The position numbers and the translations under genes were made by a program. Below are positions 1 to 12,144 of a DNA stretch of 64,000 nucleotides, piece after piece. Under the pieces are notes generated by a model that was not told the origin of the DNA, ran no database searches, and was given only the letters and a program-made list of their open reading frames with translations. Position 1 is the first letter of the stretch. Every line of letters begins with the position of its first letter. This stretch comes from Janibacter limosus (GTDB taxonomy: Bacteria > Actinomycetota > Actinomycetes > Actinomycetales > Dermatophilaceae), in the NCBI RefSeq assembly GCF_004295485.1, contig NZ_CP036164.1:3286001-3350000 (forward strand). The letters run 5' to 3'.

Positions 1-429
1 GGTCTCTCCGGTGGGCAGAAGCAGTGCATCGCCATCGCCCGCGCGATCTACTTCGGCGCAAAGGTCATCATCCTCGACGAGCCGACCGCAGCCCTGGGTG
101 TCAAGCAGTCGGGGGTGGTCCTCAAGTACATCGCCAAGGCTCGCGATGCCGGCCTCGGGGTCGTCTTCATCACCCACAACCCGCACCACGCCTACCTCGT
201 CGGCAACCACTTCATCATCCTCAAGCTCGGTCGGCTCACCCTCGACGCGCACCGCGACGAGCTGACGCTCGACCAGCTGACCGCGGAGATGGCCGGTGGC
301 CAGGAGCTCGACGCCCTCAAGCACGAGCTCGGCGACGTCGACCCCGGCAAGACCGTCGACCCGGACAACCCGGAGGTCCAGCTCGCCGGCCCCGGCAAGC
401 CCGAGGTGCAGGAGGAGAAGCCGCAGTGA
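1..429 (+). CDS. ABC transporter ATP-binding protein, sugar type (5' end missing)
   Basis: This is the C-terminal 142 residues of an ABC importer ATPase; the start lies outside the window. The first residues seen are the signature motif LSGGQ, followed by Walker B with its Glu ([12 protein letters not shown], visible residues 22-33) and the H-loop His in [10 protein letters not shown] (57-65). The closing segment of about 35 residues is rich in Pro, Glu and Asp and looks unstructured. The short single-ATPase layout suggests the simple-sugar importers (RbsA/IatA-like) that power uptake at the membrane. The next gene, an inositol-dehydrogenase-like protein, overlaps its stop, which makes inositol or a related polyol a likely substrate. 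That assignment is inference; the ATPase call is firm. Confidence 0.9.
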   Translation, partial: GLSGGQKQCIAIARAIYFGAKVIILDEPTAALGVKQSGVVLKYIAKARDAGLGVVFITHNPHHAYLVGNHFIILKLGRLTLDAHRDELTLDQLTAEMAGGQELDALKHELGDVDPGKTVDPDNPEVQLAGPGKPEVQEEKPQ

Positions 430-1481
430 CCTCGATTCCTGAGGAGGGTGCCCGCGCCCGTCTCGAAGGGCTTCGCGTCGGGGTCGTCGGCGTCGGCCTC
501 ATGGGTGCCGACCACGCGCGCCGGCTGGCCACCCGCATCGCCGGCGCGAGCCTGACGGCGCTCGCCGACCCCGACGAGGGGCGGGTCGGTGCCCTCGCCG
601 AGGAGCTCGACGGGATCGCAGTGCACGCCGATCCGCTCGACCTCATCGCCTCCGACGACGTCGACGCCGTCGTGCTCGCGTCCCCCGGGTCGGTCCACGA
701 GGAGCAGCTGCTCGCGTGCATCGAACGAGGTGTGCACGTGCTGTGCGAGAAGCCGCTGACGATGGACAGCGAGTCCTCGCTGCGCGTCGTCGAGGCCGAG
801 CGCGCCGGTGGTCGTGACCTCGTGCAGGTGGGCTTCATGCGGCGCTTCGACCCGGAGTACGTGCGGCTGAAGGCGCTGCTGGACTCGGGGCGGATGGGCC
901 GCACGCTGCTGCTCCACCAGACGCACCGCAACAAGAGCGTGCCCCACCCCGACTTCCGCTCCGAGATGATCGTGCGCGACTCCCTCGTCCACGAGATCGA
1001 CTGCGCGCGCTGGCTGCTCGGCGAGGAGATCGTCTCGATCCAGGTCATCAGCCCGACGCCGACCTCGCACGCGCGCGAGGGGGTCGTCGACCCGCAGATC
1101 GCGATCCTGCGCACGGCGTCGGGGGCGGTCGTGACCAACGAGGTCTTCGTCAACGCTCGCACGGGGTACGAGGTGCGGGTCGAGGCGGTGGCCGAGCGGG
1201 GCAGCGCGATCATCGGCCGCCCCGCGAGCGGCGTCTACACGACGACAGCCGACCCGGGCGGTGGCGATGGCTCCTGGGGCGGACCGATCGACCCCGACTA
1301 CCGGGTGCGGTTCGAGCGTGCCTACGACCTCGAGGTGCAGGCCTGGGTCGACGCCTCCCGCCGCGGCGAGGTCGTCGGACCGACGAGCCGCGACGGCTAC
1401 GTCTCGACCCTCGTGTGCACCGCCGGCATGCAGTCGCTGGCGAGTGGTGTCCCGGTCGCCGTCGAGACACCCGGCTCGTGA
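426..1481 (+). CDS. iolG: Gfo/Idh/MocA oxidoreductase, probable inositol 2-dehydrogenase
   Basis: A 351-residue NAD(P)-dependent dehydrogenase of the Gfo/Idh/MocA family, which oxidises a ring hydroxyl of inositol or a similar sugar. The GTG start at 426 overlaps the TGA of the transporter gene; the open frame continues upstream only as a shadow of that gene. The Rossmann motif GVVGVGLMG lies near residue 17, the family motif EKPL near residue 108 contributes the catalytic Lys, and HEID (about residue 191) supplies the active-site Asp/His region. Coupling to a sugar ABC ATPase supports a polyol catabolic operon. A second family member lies at 27243-28268. The exact substrate cannot be read from sequence. 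Confidence 0.8.
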   Translation: MTSIPEEGARARLEGLRVGVVGVGLMGADHARRLATRIAGASLTALADPDEGRVGALAEELDGIAVHADPLDLIASDDVDAVVLASPGSVHEEQLLACIERGVHVLCEKPLTMDSESSLRVVEAERAGGRDLVQVGFMRRFDPEYVRLKALLDSGRMGRTLLLHQTHRNKSVPHPDFRSEMIVRDSLVHEIDCARWLLGEEIVSIQVISPTPTSHAREGVVDPQIAILRTASGAVVTNEVFVNARTGYEVRVEAVAERGSAIIGRPASGVYTTTADPGGGDGSWGGPIDPDYRVRFERAYDLEVQAWVDASRRGEVVGPTSRDGYVSTLVCTAGMQSLASGVPVAVETPGS

Positions 1482-1520
1482 CCGGGTCCGCCTGCTCCAC
1501 GACGCGGAGCGGGCCAGGGG

Positions 1521-2120
1521 TCACCCGTCGCGACGGTCCAGTCCGGGGAGGGGGCCCGAGAGCATGGCGAGGACCTGGTCGGCGAGGTCGTCGGGCGACG
1601 TCGGTCCGCTCGGGTCGTGCCACCGGTACAGGCCCGTGAGCATCGTCAGGGTCAGGTTGGCCAGGACCGTGCTGTCGGCGGCCGGTGCCAGGCGCTCACT
1701 GCGTGCGTAGTCGTCGATGAGTGCCGCAAACTGCTGGGTGATGGCGTGCGACCACGTGCGGAACCCGGCCGAGGTGGCCGCCGAGAGCTCGGTCTGCTCG
1801 CTGTACACCGTGGCGTAGTGGCCGCGCATCCGGGTGGTCAGGTCGACGTGCATGCTGACCAGCTGGCGGATCTTGTCGCGGGGTGGGTCCGCGGTCGCCA
1901 GGATGGCGCCGATGCGCTCGCTGAGCTCCCCGGTGACGAGCACGACCATCTGGTCCAGGAGCCAGGGCTTGCTCTCGACGTACTTGTAGATGGTGGGGCG
2001 GGAGACGCCGGCCTCGAGGCAGATGTCGTCGATCGTCGAGCTGCGGTAGCCCTTCCTCGCGAAGACGTGAGCAGCGGCCTCCACGACATCACTCGTCGTC
2101 GTCACTCGCTGTCTGGCCAT
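1521..2120 (-). CDS. TetR/AcrR family transcriptional regulator
   Basis: A 199-residue one-domain repressor with an N-terminal DNA-binding helix-turn-helix (residues ~10-55, including GVSRPTIYKYVESK) and a variable ligand-binding C-terminal half. A good GAGGAG ribosome site precedes the ATG. It is divergent from the secreted lipase gene at 2289, and the 168-bp gap between them holds a palindrome (2178-2195) that is the natural operator candidate. By analogy with this arrangement it probably represses the lipase and itself until an acyl ligand binds. It is not closely similar to the other two TetR proteins in the window, which resemble each other. Confidence 0.9.
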   Translation of the reverse strand: MARQRVTTTSDVVEAAAHVFARKGYRSSTIDDICLEAGVSRPTIYKYVESKPWLLDQMVVLVTGELSERIGAILATADPPRDKIRQLVSMHVDLTTRMRGHYATVYSEQTELSAATSAGFRTWSHAITQQFAALIDDYARSERLAPAADSTVLANLTLTMLTGLYRWHDPSGPTSPDDLADQVLAMLSGPLPGLDRRDG

Positions 2121-2177
2121 GGCTCCTCACCCGTCGTCCGTCCGCCCGGATGCTATCCCGCGCCGATCTGTTGCTCA

Positions 2178-2195
2178 TTACTAACTGATCAGTAA
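2178..2195. promoter_or_regulatory. Palindromic operator between tetR and the lipase gene
   Basis: The core ACTGATCAGT (2184-2193) is a perfect palindrome inside the larger TTACT...AGTAA inverted repeat. It lies between divergent genes, about 60 bp from the tetR start and 95 bp from the lipase start, as expected for a TetR binding site. Binding by the neighbouring regulator is inference. Confidence 0.65.
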
Positions 2196-2288
2196 AGTTC
2201 GCCGCACCGCCAGACAAGGACGTCTCGCCACCGGATCATCACCCTGTCCGTCACCGAGCGTTTGCTCCGCCACGACAAAGGACCACGC

Positions 2289-3557
2289 ATGATCCCCCTT
2301 CGCTCGCGCATGCTCGCCGCCACTGTCCTGAGCATCGCCGTCGCCCTCCCCGTCGCCGGCCAGGCATCCGCCGGTCCCGACGACACGCCCGGCACGGCCG
2401 GCGCCGCGACCCTGACCGGCACTCCCGAGCCGCCGCCCCGCCCCGCCTTCTACGAGCCGCCTGCCACGATCCCGAGCACGCCGGGCACGATCATCCGCAG
2501 CGAGCCGGCGACCCTCCTCCTCGACCCGCTCGGCCTCTCCTCGTCGGTGGTCACGGCCACGCGGGTCATATACTCGTCCACCGACCGCTACGGCACGCCG
2601 ATCGCGGTCACCGGCACCGTCTTCGTCCCCAAGACCCCCTACGTCGGCACCTCCAGTCGACCGCTGCTCAGCTATGCGCCGGGCACACAAGGCATGGGCG
2701 ACCGCTGCGCGCCCTCGCGGCAGATGTCCGACCTCGTCGAGTACGAGGGCGTCGGCCTCGCTCGCACGATCGGCCGTGGCTACGCGGTCGGGATCACGGA
2801 CTACCAGGGCCTGGGCACCCCCGGCACGCACACGTACATGGACCGCAGGGCCCAGGGTGCGGCCGTGCTGGACATGGCCCGGGCGGTGCAGGACCTCGAG
2901 GGCAGCGGCATCACCGATGCCAACCCCGTGGGCATCATGGGCTACTCCCAGGGCGGGGGCGCGGCCGCGGCGGAGATGGCCGGCACCTATGCCCCCGATC
3001 TGCAGCTCAAGGGCTCGGCCGTCGGCGCCCCGCCGGCCGACCTCGCGGCGACCGTCGAGAACGCCGAGGGCGGGCTGCTGGGTGCCGCCGTGCTCTACGG
3101 CCTCCTGGGCCAGGCCCAGAGTGCAGGCATCGACCTCGACCCCCATCTCAGTGCCGAGGGGCGCGACATGGCGGCTGACGTCGAGGACCACTGCTTCCTC
3201 GAGCTGGCCGACTATGCCTTCCAGGACTCGAGCCGGTACCTGTCCGGGGGCGCGACGGTGACCGAGCTGCTCGCCACGGAGCCCTTCGAGAGCGCCGTGG
3301 CGCAGCAGCGCATCGGCAGGACGAGGCCCAGCGCGCCGGTCGTCATCAACCACTCCGTGGGCGACGAGGTGGTCCCCTACGCGGTGGGCAAGCAGCTGGG
3401 CAGCGACTGGTGCGACAAGGGGGCGCACGTCTCCTTCAACGCCGGCGTGACCCCGACGCACGTCGGTGGCTACGTGCCGCACATCGAGAAGTCGATGCTC
3501 TTCTTCGAGCAGCGCTTCGCCGGCGCCACGCCGCCGAGCACCTGCTGGGCGTTGTGA
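2289..3557 (+). CDS. Secreted triacylglycerol lipase (LIP family)
   Basis: A 422-residue exported alpha/beta hydrolase of the secretory lipase (LIP) family. The ATG at 2289 is preceded by AAAGGA and gives a clean Sec signal (basic MIPLRSR, hydrophobic core, cleavage near GQASA); an in-frame ATG at 2262 would add nine odd residues. The nucleophile elbow is GYSQGGG (about residue 219), the likely acid is in HSVGDEVVPY, and the likely His is in THVGGYVPH near the C terminus. It should release fatty acids from esters outside the cell, feeding the acyl-CoA genes downstream. A strong terminator follows directly. Family and export are clear; substrate is inferred. Confidence 0.85.
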   Translation: MIPLRSRMLAATVLSIAVALPVAGQASAGPDDTPGTAGAATLTGTPEPPPRPAFYEPPATIPSTPGTIIRSEPATLLLDPLGLSSSVVTATRVIYSSTDRYGTPIAVTGTVFVPKTPYVGTSSRPLLSYAPGTQGMGDRCAPSRQMSDLVEYEGVGLARTIGRGYAVGITDYQGLGTPGTHTYMDRRAQGAAVLDMARAVQDLEGSGITDANPVGIMGYSQGGGAAAAEMAGTYAPDLQLKGSAVGAPPADLAATVENAEGGLLGAAVLYGLLGQAQSAGIDLDPHLSAEGRDMAADVEDHCFLELADYAFQDSSRYLSGGATVTELLATEPFESAVAQQRIGRTRPSAPVVINHSVGDEVVPYAVGKQLGSDWCDKGAHVSFNAGVTPTHVGGYVPHIEKSMLFFEQRFAGATPPSTCWAL

Positions 3558-3568
3558 CCCGATGATGG

Positions 3569-3609
3569 CGAAGGGGGCGCGGCCGGGTGATCCGGCCGCG
3601 CCCCCTTCG
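3569..3609. terminator. Bidirectional terminator made of an inverted CCCCCTTCG pair
   Basis: A perfect 18-bp stem (3569-3586 with 3592-3609) and a 5-nt loop separate the convergent lipase and TetR genes. The outer arms of the stem are the over-represented 9-mer CGAAGGGGG / CCCCCTTCG. There is no long T tract, so termination would rest on stem strength. Confidence 0.8.
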
Positions 3610-3632
3610 TGTGTCACCGATCGGCGGGAGGT

Positions 3633-4235
3633 CTACTCGACCCGCACGACGAGCGCGGGCTTGTCCGGGCTCTCGCTCTGGCCCTCGAGCTGCTCCCACA
3701 TCGCGTCGATCATCGGCTGGAGCAGCAGCTGCCCGAGCTGGCGGGTCATGGTCCGGATGGTCTGCGTGGACCCGCGCCGGTCGGTGTCGGCCACGCCAGC
3801 CGCCCTGGCCCGAGCGACCTCCTCGGCGGCGAGCTCGGTCAGGCGTCGCAGGAGGTGGTCGTCGGGTCCGCTGAGGCCGAGGAGGGCTCGGCGCAGGTAG
3901 GTGACCAGATCGGGCTCGGTGGCCAGCATCGTGGCCACGGCCTCGTCGCGACCGCGCGCGACGTCCCTGGCCGAGCCCTGGACGGGCACGGAGCGGATGG
4001 CCGCGCCGAAGCGGTCGACGACGTAGGTCTCGACCTCCTCGCGCAAGCGCTCCTTGGTCCCGAAGTGGTGCACGACCAGCCCCACCGTGACCCCGGCGTC
4101 GGCGGCGACCCGGCGCATGGACGCGCCCTCGACGCCGTGCCGGGCAAAGAGCGCCAACGCCGAGTTGCGGATGCGGGCACGCGCCGTGAGGTCGTGCCGG
4201 AGTGCCTCGGTCATGGCTCGTCCCTTCGTCGTCAT
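3633..4235 (-). CDS. TetR family regulator of the first acyl-CoA operon
   Basis: A 200-residue TetR protein. Its helix-turn-helix begins with LTARARIRNSALALF and includes GLVVHHFGTKERL. The same wording recurs in the TetR at 17368-17958 (LTARARIRN, HHFGTKE), so the two are paralogues. The divergent MaoC operon starts 90 bp away, and the intergenic region holds short inverted repeats, so this is probably the local repressor. An internal ATG at 4214, seven codons in, is closer to the length of the family and may be the true start; upstream ribosome sites do not decide it. Confidence 0.88.
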   Translation of the reverse strand: MTTKGRAMTEALRHDLTARARIRNSALALFARHGVEGASMRRVAADAGVTVGLVVHHFGTKERLREEVETYVVDRFGAAIRSVPVQGSARDVARGRDEAVATMLATEPDLVTYLRRALLGLSGPDDHLLRRLTELAAEEVARARAAGVADTDRRGSTQTIRTMTRQLGQLLLQPMIDAMWEQLEGQSESPDKPALVVRVE

Positions 4236-4260
4236 GAGTCAAGCACGACACACCCGCCCT

Positions 4261-4294
4261 GTACATTCCAGCATATTTGCTATACAAACGTACA
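4261..4294. promoter_or_regulatory. Operator/promoter region upstream of the MaoC operon
   Basis: This AT-rich island in a GC-rich gap has GTACA at both edges (4261-4265, 4290-4294) and AGCA-TATT-TGCT (4270-4281) as a small inverted repeat. It includes TATACA, a plausible -10 element. It is the likely site where the divergent TetR acts; no exact family consensus was recognised. Confidence 0.45.
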
Positions 4295-4325
4295 AGGTTC
4301 GACTCGATGACGATAGGGACAGCGG

Positions 4326-4837
4326 ATGAGCGAGCAGCTGACGGCCACCGGCCGATGGGCCGAGGACACACCCATCGGCGAGGTCCGCGACCTGGGCAGC
4401 TACGAGGTGACGGAGCGCGAGATCGTCGACTTCGCCTCTCGGTGGGACCCGCAGTTCTTCCACACCGACCCCCAGCGTGCGACCAGCGAGGGAGCCTTCG
4501 GCGGGCTCATCGCCAGCGGCATCCACACGATGGCGATCTACCAACGCCTCGAGATCACCTCCCGCACGCAGGAGTGGCACGTCATCGGGGGCACGGGCAT
4601 CAAGGACCTCGTCCTGCGTCGCCCCGTCCGTCCCGGCGATGTGCTCACCGGCACCTCCGAGATCGTCGACCGTCGCCTCGAGCCGGAGCGGCGAAGGGGG
4701 CTGCTCACCTTCGCCGGGCAGCTCGTCAACCAGTCCGGCGAGCTCGTCCTGTCCCTGCAGGTCAGCGCCTACGTCCACATGCGGCCCCTCGCGACACCCG
4801 CTGACCCCACGCACCCCACCAACGACCAGGAGAAGGC

Positions 4838-4841
<4 letters not shown>
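4326..4841 (+). CDS. MaoC-like (R)-enoyl-CoA hydratase, hot-dog fold
   Basis: A 171-residue single hot-dog protein of the MaoC dehydratase family, acting on enoyl-CoA or related thioesters. The family pattern is seen in the segment DFASRWDPQFFHTDP, which carries the catalytic Asp/His pair (about residues 37-51), and in GGLIASGIHT. It opens a six-gene operon; its stop overlaps the ATG of the ligase by four bases. With two ligases, a dehydrogenase and a thiolase in the same operon it would provide the hydration step of a dedicated acyl chain degradation. Chain type is not visible. Confidence 0.85.
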
Positions 4842-6501
<1,660 letters not shown>

Positions 6502-6505
<4 letters not shown>

Positions 6506-7662
6506 GCGGACTCATCACCGACCACGTGCCCGTGTGGCAGGACGAGGACCAGGCCGAGCTGCGCAAGCTCGCCCGCGCCTTCTTCCGGGCCGAGCTCATG
6601 CCGCACCAGGCGCGCTGGGACGAGCAGCACCGGGTCGACCGAGAGATCTGGACCAAGGTCGGCGGCGCCGGGCTCCTGCTCCTCGACGTCCCCGAGGAGT
6701 ACGGCGGGGGCGGTGGCAGCTTCGGCCACGAGGCCGTCATCGCGCAGGAGCTCGCCCGTGCCCACGACACCGCTCTCGGGCACATGGTCCACAGCACGAT
6801 CGTCTCCCACTATGTCCTCGCCTTCGGCAGCGAGGAGCAGAAGGCGAGGTGGCTGCCGCGTCTGGCAACGGGCGACTCGGTCATCGGCATCGCGATGACC
6901 GAGCCGGGAACCGGATCGGACCTGCAGCGGGTCCGCACGACCGCCAGGCGCGACGGCGACCACTACGTCATCAACGGGTCCAAGACCTTCATCTCCAACG
7001 CCACGCACATGGACCTGCTCGTGCTCGTCGCACGGACCGGACCCGCGGAGGGAGCCAAGGGCATCTCGCTCATCGTGCTCGAGCTTGACGACCTCCCCGG
7101 GTTCGAGCGGGGGCGTGTCCTGGACAAGATCGGGCAGCACGGTCAGGACACCCGTGAGCTGTCCTTCACCGACGTGCGGGTGCCGGTCGCCAACCTCCTC
7201 GGCGAGGAGGAGGGGCAGGGCTTCTACCAGCTGATGCAGCAGCTCCCCCGAGAGCGGCTCATCATCGGCGTGAGCGCCGTGGCCGCGGCCGAGGCGGCCC
7301 TCCTGGAGACCATCGCCTACACCAAGGAGCGATCGGCCTTCGGGCAGGCGATCTTCGACTTCCAGAACACCCGCTTCGAGCTCGCCTCGCTGACGACCAA
7401 GACCTTGGCTGCCCGCGCCTTCGTCGACGAGTGCGTCGTCAAGGCCGAGGCCGGGACGCTCGACGCGGCCACCGCGTCGATGGCCAAGCTCCTCGGGAGC
7501 GAGGTCCAGGGCGAGGTGGTCGACCGCTGCCTCCAGCTCTTCGGCGGGTACGGCTACATGACGGAGTACCCCATCGCCCGGATGTACGCAGCCGCCCGCG
7601 TGCAACGCATCTACGGGGGGGCCAGCGAGATCATGCGCGAGCTCATCGGTCGGGCGCTGTGA
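6502..7662 (+). CDS. Acyl-CoA dehydrogenase 1
   Basis: A 386-residue FAD flavoenzyme that introduces the trans-2 double bond into acyl-CoA. Start ATG at 6502 overlaps the ligase stop. FAD-binding motifs are IAMTEPGTGSDL (about residue 131), INGSKTFISNA and the C-terminal LQLFGGYGYMTEYPIARMY and IYGGASEIMRE. It is clearly paralogous to the divergent dehydrogenase at 10854-12011 (385 residues; shared MTEPG.GSDLQ, TARRDGD and INGSKTFISN/INGAKTFISN). The two may act together or at different stages of the same side chain. Confidence 0.9.
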
Positions 7663-7735
7663 GCGCCACGACCTTCAGGCCAGTTCGCCCCCTGCCCACC
7701 CGCTGCACCACGCCTCCACGGAAGTAGGCCCGATC

Positions 7736-9259
7736 ATGGCAACACTCGCAGGACAGCTCGCCCGCTCCGCCGCGTCGTACCCGACGAAGACCGCGCTGGT
7801 CTTCGAGGGGCGCGAGCTCACCTACCGTCAGCTCGACGAGGAGGTCAACCGCCACGCGCACGCCCTCACCGCCCTCGGGGTGACGAAGGGGGATCGTGTC
7901 GCGCTGATGTCCGGCAACAGCGACGGCTTCGTCATCGCGATGTATGCCGTCTTCCGACTCGGGGCGATCGTCGTCCCGGTCAACCCTCGAGCGACCTCTC
8001 CTGAGCTGCGGCACCTGCTCACCGACTCCGGCGCCTCGGTGCTCCTGCTCGGTGCCGGCATGACGCCTGCGGTCGAGGGTCTCGTCGAGCTCGACCCGAT
8101 CGAGCGTGCGCCGCACGTGCTCGCCCTCGACGTGCTCGAGGGCTACCCGAGTCTGCGTGTGCAGACGGCGAGCCAGCCGTCGACGGCCCCTGACGTGGTC
8201 GTGGAGGAGTCCGACGACTGCATCATCATCTACACCTCGGGGACCACCGGGCTGGCCAAGGGGGCGCTCTTCGACCACCACCGCATGCTCTGGGTCGGTC
8301 ACTCGATGGCCAGCCTGGGGACGACCGGCATGGACCGGCACCTGCACGTCGCGCCGCTCTACCACTGCGCCCAGCTCGTGCTCTTCATGCTCAACAGCAT
8401 CTCGGTGGGTGCGACCAATGTCGTGCTGCCGGCCTTCGAGCCGCAGGCCGTGGCCGATGCTCTCGAGGAGCACCGGATCACGGTCTTCCTCGGTGTGCCG
8501 ACGATGTACCAGCTGATGCTGCGCCTGCCGGATCTCGCCGAGCGGGACTTCTCCGCGTGGCGGTTGGGGTTCTTCGGCGCCGCCCCGATGCCGCCGCAGG
8601 CCGTCGAGCAGCTCACGGCGACCCTGCCGGCCGTCGACTTCTTCCAGCTGTGCGGCCAGACCGAGGGCGGCCCGACGGGCATCTACCTCACACCCGACGA
8701 GGTCAGGGCGCGTCCCGATGCGACCGGCCGGTGGCCGATCCCCAACTGCGAGGTCCGGGTCGTCGACGCCGACGGCCAGGACGTCGCTGCCGGCGCCGCC
8801 GGCGAGATCATCTACCGAGGCGAGACCCTGATGAAGGAGTACTGGGGTCAGCCGGAGGCCACGGCAGACACGATCCGTGACGGGTGGTTGCACAGCGGCG
8901 ACATCGCCCGGGTCGACGCGGACGGCTTCATGACGATCGTCGACCGGATGAAGGACATGATCATCACCGGCGGGCGCAACGTCTACAGCGTCGAGGTCGA
9001 GAACGCGCTGGCGGGCCACCCCGACGTCGCCGACGTGGCGGTCATCGGTCACCCCGACGAGACCTTCGGCGAGCGGATCGTCGCCGTCGTCACCCCGCAC
9101 GAAGGGGGTGGGGTCACCCTCGACGGCCTCCGCGAGTTCGCCTCCGCGCACGTCGCCGACTACAAGCTCCCGCGCGAGCTCATCGTCCGCGAGATCCCGC
9201 GCAACCCCTCGGGCAAGATCCTCAAGCACGTGCTGCGCGACGAGACCGTCTCCCGATGA
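7736..9259 (+). CDS. Acyl-CoA synthetase (AMP-forming), operon ligase 2
   Basis: A 507-residue adenylate-forming ligase, shorter than ligase 1. Motifs are IIYTSGTTGLAKG (about residue 163), an aromatic CGQTEGGPTG segment, YRGETLMKEYWG, HSGDIARVDADG and a C-terminal catalytic Lys in NPSGKILKH. It begins after a 73-bp gap, the only gap in the operon, so an internal promoter is possible. Its TGA overlaps the ATG of the DUF35 gene. Probably activates a free acid for the thiolase branch; the substrate is unknown. Confidence 0.87.
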   Translation: MATLAGQLARSAASYPTKTALVFEGRELTYRQLDEEVNRHAHALTALGVTKGDRVALMSGNSDGFVIAMYAVFRLGAIVVPVNPRATSPELRHLLTDSGASVLLLGAGMTPAVEGLVELDPIERAPHVLALDVLEGYPSLRVQTASQPSTAPDVVVEESDDCIIIYTSGTTGLAKGALFDHHRMLWVGHSMASLGTTGMDRHLHVAPLYHCAQLVLFMLNSISVGATNVVLPAFEPQAVADALEEHRITVFLGVPTMYQLMLRLPDLAERDFSAWRLGFFGAAPMPPQAVEQLTATLPAVDFFQLCGQTEGGPTGIYLTPDEVRARPDATGRWPIPNCEVRVVDADGQDVAAGAAGEIIYRGETLMKEYWGQPEATADTIRDGWLHSGDIARVDADGFMTIVDRMKDMIITGGRNVYSVEVENALAGHPDVADVAVIGHPDETFGERIVAVVTPHEGGGVTLDGLREFASAHVADYKLPRELIVREIPRNPSGKILKHVLRDETVSR

Positions 9260-9666
9260 CCACGCCCATCCGGGAGGGACTCTTCCGCGAGAGCGACACC
9301 GGCCCGACGCTGCTGGCGGGTGAGTGCGCAGCATGCGGACGCACCACCTTCCCGAGCACGAGCATCTGCCTCGAGTGCGGGGGCGAGGAGGTCACCCCCT
9401 TCGCGCTCGGCGACACGGGTGAGCTGCTCTGCGCCACCGTCGTCCACATGGGCGCGGCCGGCTTCGCGCCGGGCTACAGCGTGGGCTACGTGATCATGCC
9501 CCGCGGCGTCCGGGTCTTCACCCAGATCGTCAGCACCGGCGACGAGCCGCTCCCGTCGGGCACGCGGATGCGACTGGAGATCGCGCCCCTGTGGCCGCAG
9601 GACCAGCCCGATGTCATCGGCTACAGGTTCACCCCCTGCACCCCCGAGGAGGACCTCGATGCGTGA
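9256..9666 (+). CDS. Zn-ribbon OB-fold protein (DUF35), thiolase partner
   Basis: A 136-residue two-domain protein: an N-terminal rubredoxin-like zinc ribbon (CAAC near residue 23 and CLEC near residue 37) followed by an OB fold. Members of this family (for example ChsH2 in mycobacterial cholesterol degradation) form complexes with SCP-x-like thiolases or lyases and help deliver acyl-CoA. The start overlaps the ligase stop, and the thiolase gene overlaps this gene by eight bases, supporting a direct protein complex. The ATG at 9256 is the only start that keeps the ribbon intact. Confidence 0.85.
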   Translation: MTTPIREGLFRESDTGPTLLAGECAACGRTTFPSTSICLECGGEEVTPFALGDTGELLCATVVHMGAAGFAPGYSVGYVIMPRGVRVFTQIVSTGDEPLPSGTRMRLEIAPLWPQDQPDVIGYRFTPCTPEEDLDA

Positions 9667-10804
9667 CGTCTTCGTCATCGGGACCGGTCAGAGCGACTTC
9701 GGCAAGACCCCGGAGCGCAGCGCCGCGCAGATGGGTCGTCAGGCTGCCGTCGAGGCGATCCGCGACGCGGGTCTCAGGCCCCGGGACCTGCAGACGGTCT
9801 TCTCGTCACGCGTCTTCGACGCGATGGTGACCAGCCAGACGATCATGAAGGACCTCGGGGTGGCGCGCATCGAGATGGTCAACGTGGACAACGCCTGCGC
9901 CGGAGGCTCGACCGCGGTCCGCAGCCTCTACAAGGACATCGCGGCCGGGTTCGTCGACGTCGGCATCGCCATCGGCGTCGAGTCGATGACGACGAGCCCG
10001 GTGGCTGGCAGGCTCATCCCGCCGGACAAGGACGACCTCGACGGTCAGCTCGGCCTGACCATGCCGGTCCTCTTCGGCCTGCAGGCGCGGCGCCTCATGG
10101 AGACGCACGGGGCCCGGCGCGAGGACTTCGCCCGGGTGTCGGTCAAGGCGCACGACTTCGGCGCCCTCAACCCCCGGGCGCAGTACCGCAAGCGCTTCAC
10201 CATCGACGAGGTCCTCGGCTCGCGGATGATCGCCGACCCGATCACCCTGCTGCAGTGCTGCCCCAACACCGATGGTGCCGCGGCCGTGGTCCTGGCCTCT
10301 GCCGAGGTGGCGCGCGCACACGCGCAGATGCCGATCCGCATCGCGGGCTCGGCCCTGGTCTCCGGTCAGCAGGACTTCCTGCGCGAGGACATCACCTCGA
10401 TGGATGCCGGTGCTCGCGCGGCGGCGGCCGCCTACGAGCAGGCGGGCGTCGCACCCTCCGACGTCGATGTCGTCGAGCTGCACGATGCCTTCGCCAGCGA
10501 GGAGATCGTCCACTACGAGGACCTGGGTCTGTGCGACCGCGGCGACGGGGTCGGCCTGCTCCGCTCTGGAGCGACTTCGCTCGGCGGTCGCATCCCGGTC
10601 AACCCCAGCGGTGGCCTGCTCTCCCTCGGGCACCCGCTGGCCGCGTCCGGTGTGCGTACCATCTGCGACATCACCAACCAGCTGAGAGGACGCTCGGGCG
10701 ACGTCCAGGTGCCGGGGGCGCGCGTCGGGGTGGCGCAGATGCTTGGTGGTGTGGTCAACGGCATGGACGTCGCCGCCGCGTCCGTCCACGTCCTCACCCG
10801 CTGA
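9659..10804 (+). CDS. SCP-x-like thiolase / acetyl-CoA acetyltransferase
   Basis: A 381-residue thiolase of the lipid-transfer (SCP-x) group. The nucleophile Cys is present in VDNACAGGS (residue 80), as are LHDAFASEE and NPSGGLLSLGHPLAASG, which supply the catalytic His residues. Because the Cys is kept, it is expected to be a real thiolytic enzyme and not one of the aldolase-like Ltp2 relatives. It overlaps the DUF35 gene by eight bases and ends at a bidirectional terminator. This pairing is typical of sterol side-chain and branched-acid degradation, which is the best guess for the operon. Confidence 0.87.
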   Translation: MRDVFVIGTGQSDFGKTPERSAAQMGRQAAVEAIRDAGLRPRDLQTVFSSRVFDAMVTSQTIMKDLGVARIEMVNVDNACAGGSTAVRSLYKDIAAGFVDVGIAIGVESMTTSPVAGRLIPPDKDDLDGQLGLTMPVLFGLQARRLMETHGARREDFARVSVKAHDFGALNPRAQYRKRFTIDEVLGSRMIADPITLLQCCPNTDGAAAVVLASAEVARAHAQMPIRIAGSALVSGQQDFLREDITSMDAGARAAAAAYEQAGVAPSDVDVVELHDAFASEEIVHYEDLGLCDRGDGVGLLRSGATSLGGRIPVNPSGGLLSLGHPLAASGVRTICDITNQLRGRSGDVQVPGARVGVAQMLGGVVNGMDVAAASVHVLTR

Positions 10805-10853
10805 GGGTCGGGCCGTGGGGCCGCCCGCCCGCCGCTGCGCGGGCGGCCTTCCC

Positions 10854-10857
<4 letters not shown>
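10801..10857. terminator. Bidirectional terminator between thiolase and acyl-CoA dehydrogenase 2
   Basis: The inner stem GGCCGCCCGC / GCGGGCGGCC (10819-10828 with 10839-10848) is enclosed by CTGAGGG / CCCTCAG (10801-10807 with 10851-10857). Both stop codons lie in the outer arms, one on each strand. Confidence 0.75.
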
Positions 10858-12011
<1,154 letters not shown>

Positions 12012-12144
12012 GTGGCTCTCCTGGCAGTCAAACGGGTGGTCTCGGAGCATGACAATACGATTGCTCATTTCCCCATGCAACTGTATGGTCGCCACCACAT
12101 GAACGACTGCCATCGACGTCAGTCGGGGAACGAGGTAGCAGCAC
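12012..12144. promoter_or_regulatory. Divergent promoter region, acyl-CoA dehydrogenase 2 / fadA
   Basis: This 133-bp gap contains the window's usual AT-rich promoter patch, including ATACGATTGC and the imperfect palindrome CCATGCAACTGTATGG (12073-12088; about 12 of 16 positions symmetric). Divergent genes of one pathway would share control here, possibly by the TetR at 17368. The operator is a proposal only. Confidence 0.4.

Noticed and set aside
24..425. N-terminal extension of the first dehydrogenase
   Set aside because: The frame is open by chance over the ABC ATPase. Family similarity begins after GTG 426.
1482..1520. Terminator between iolG and the first tetR gene
   Set aside because: Only a weak CTCC/GGAG stem is visible; not enough to annotate.
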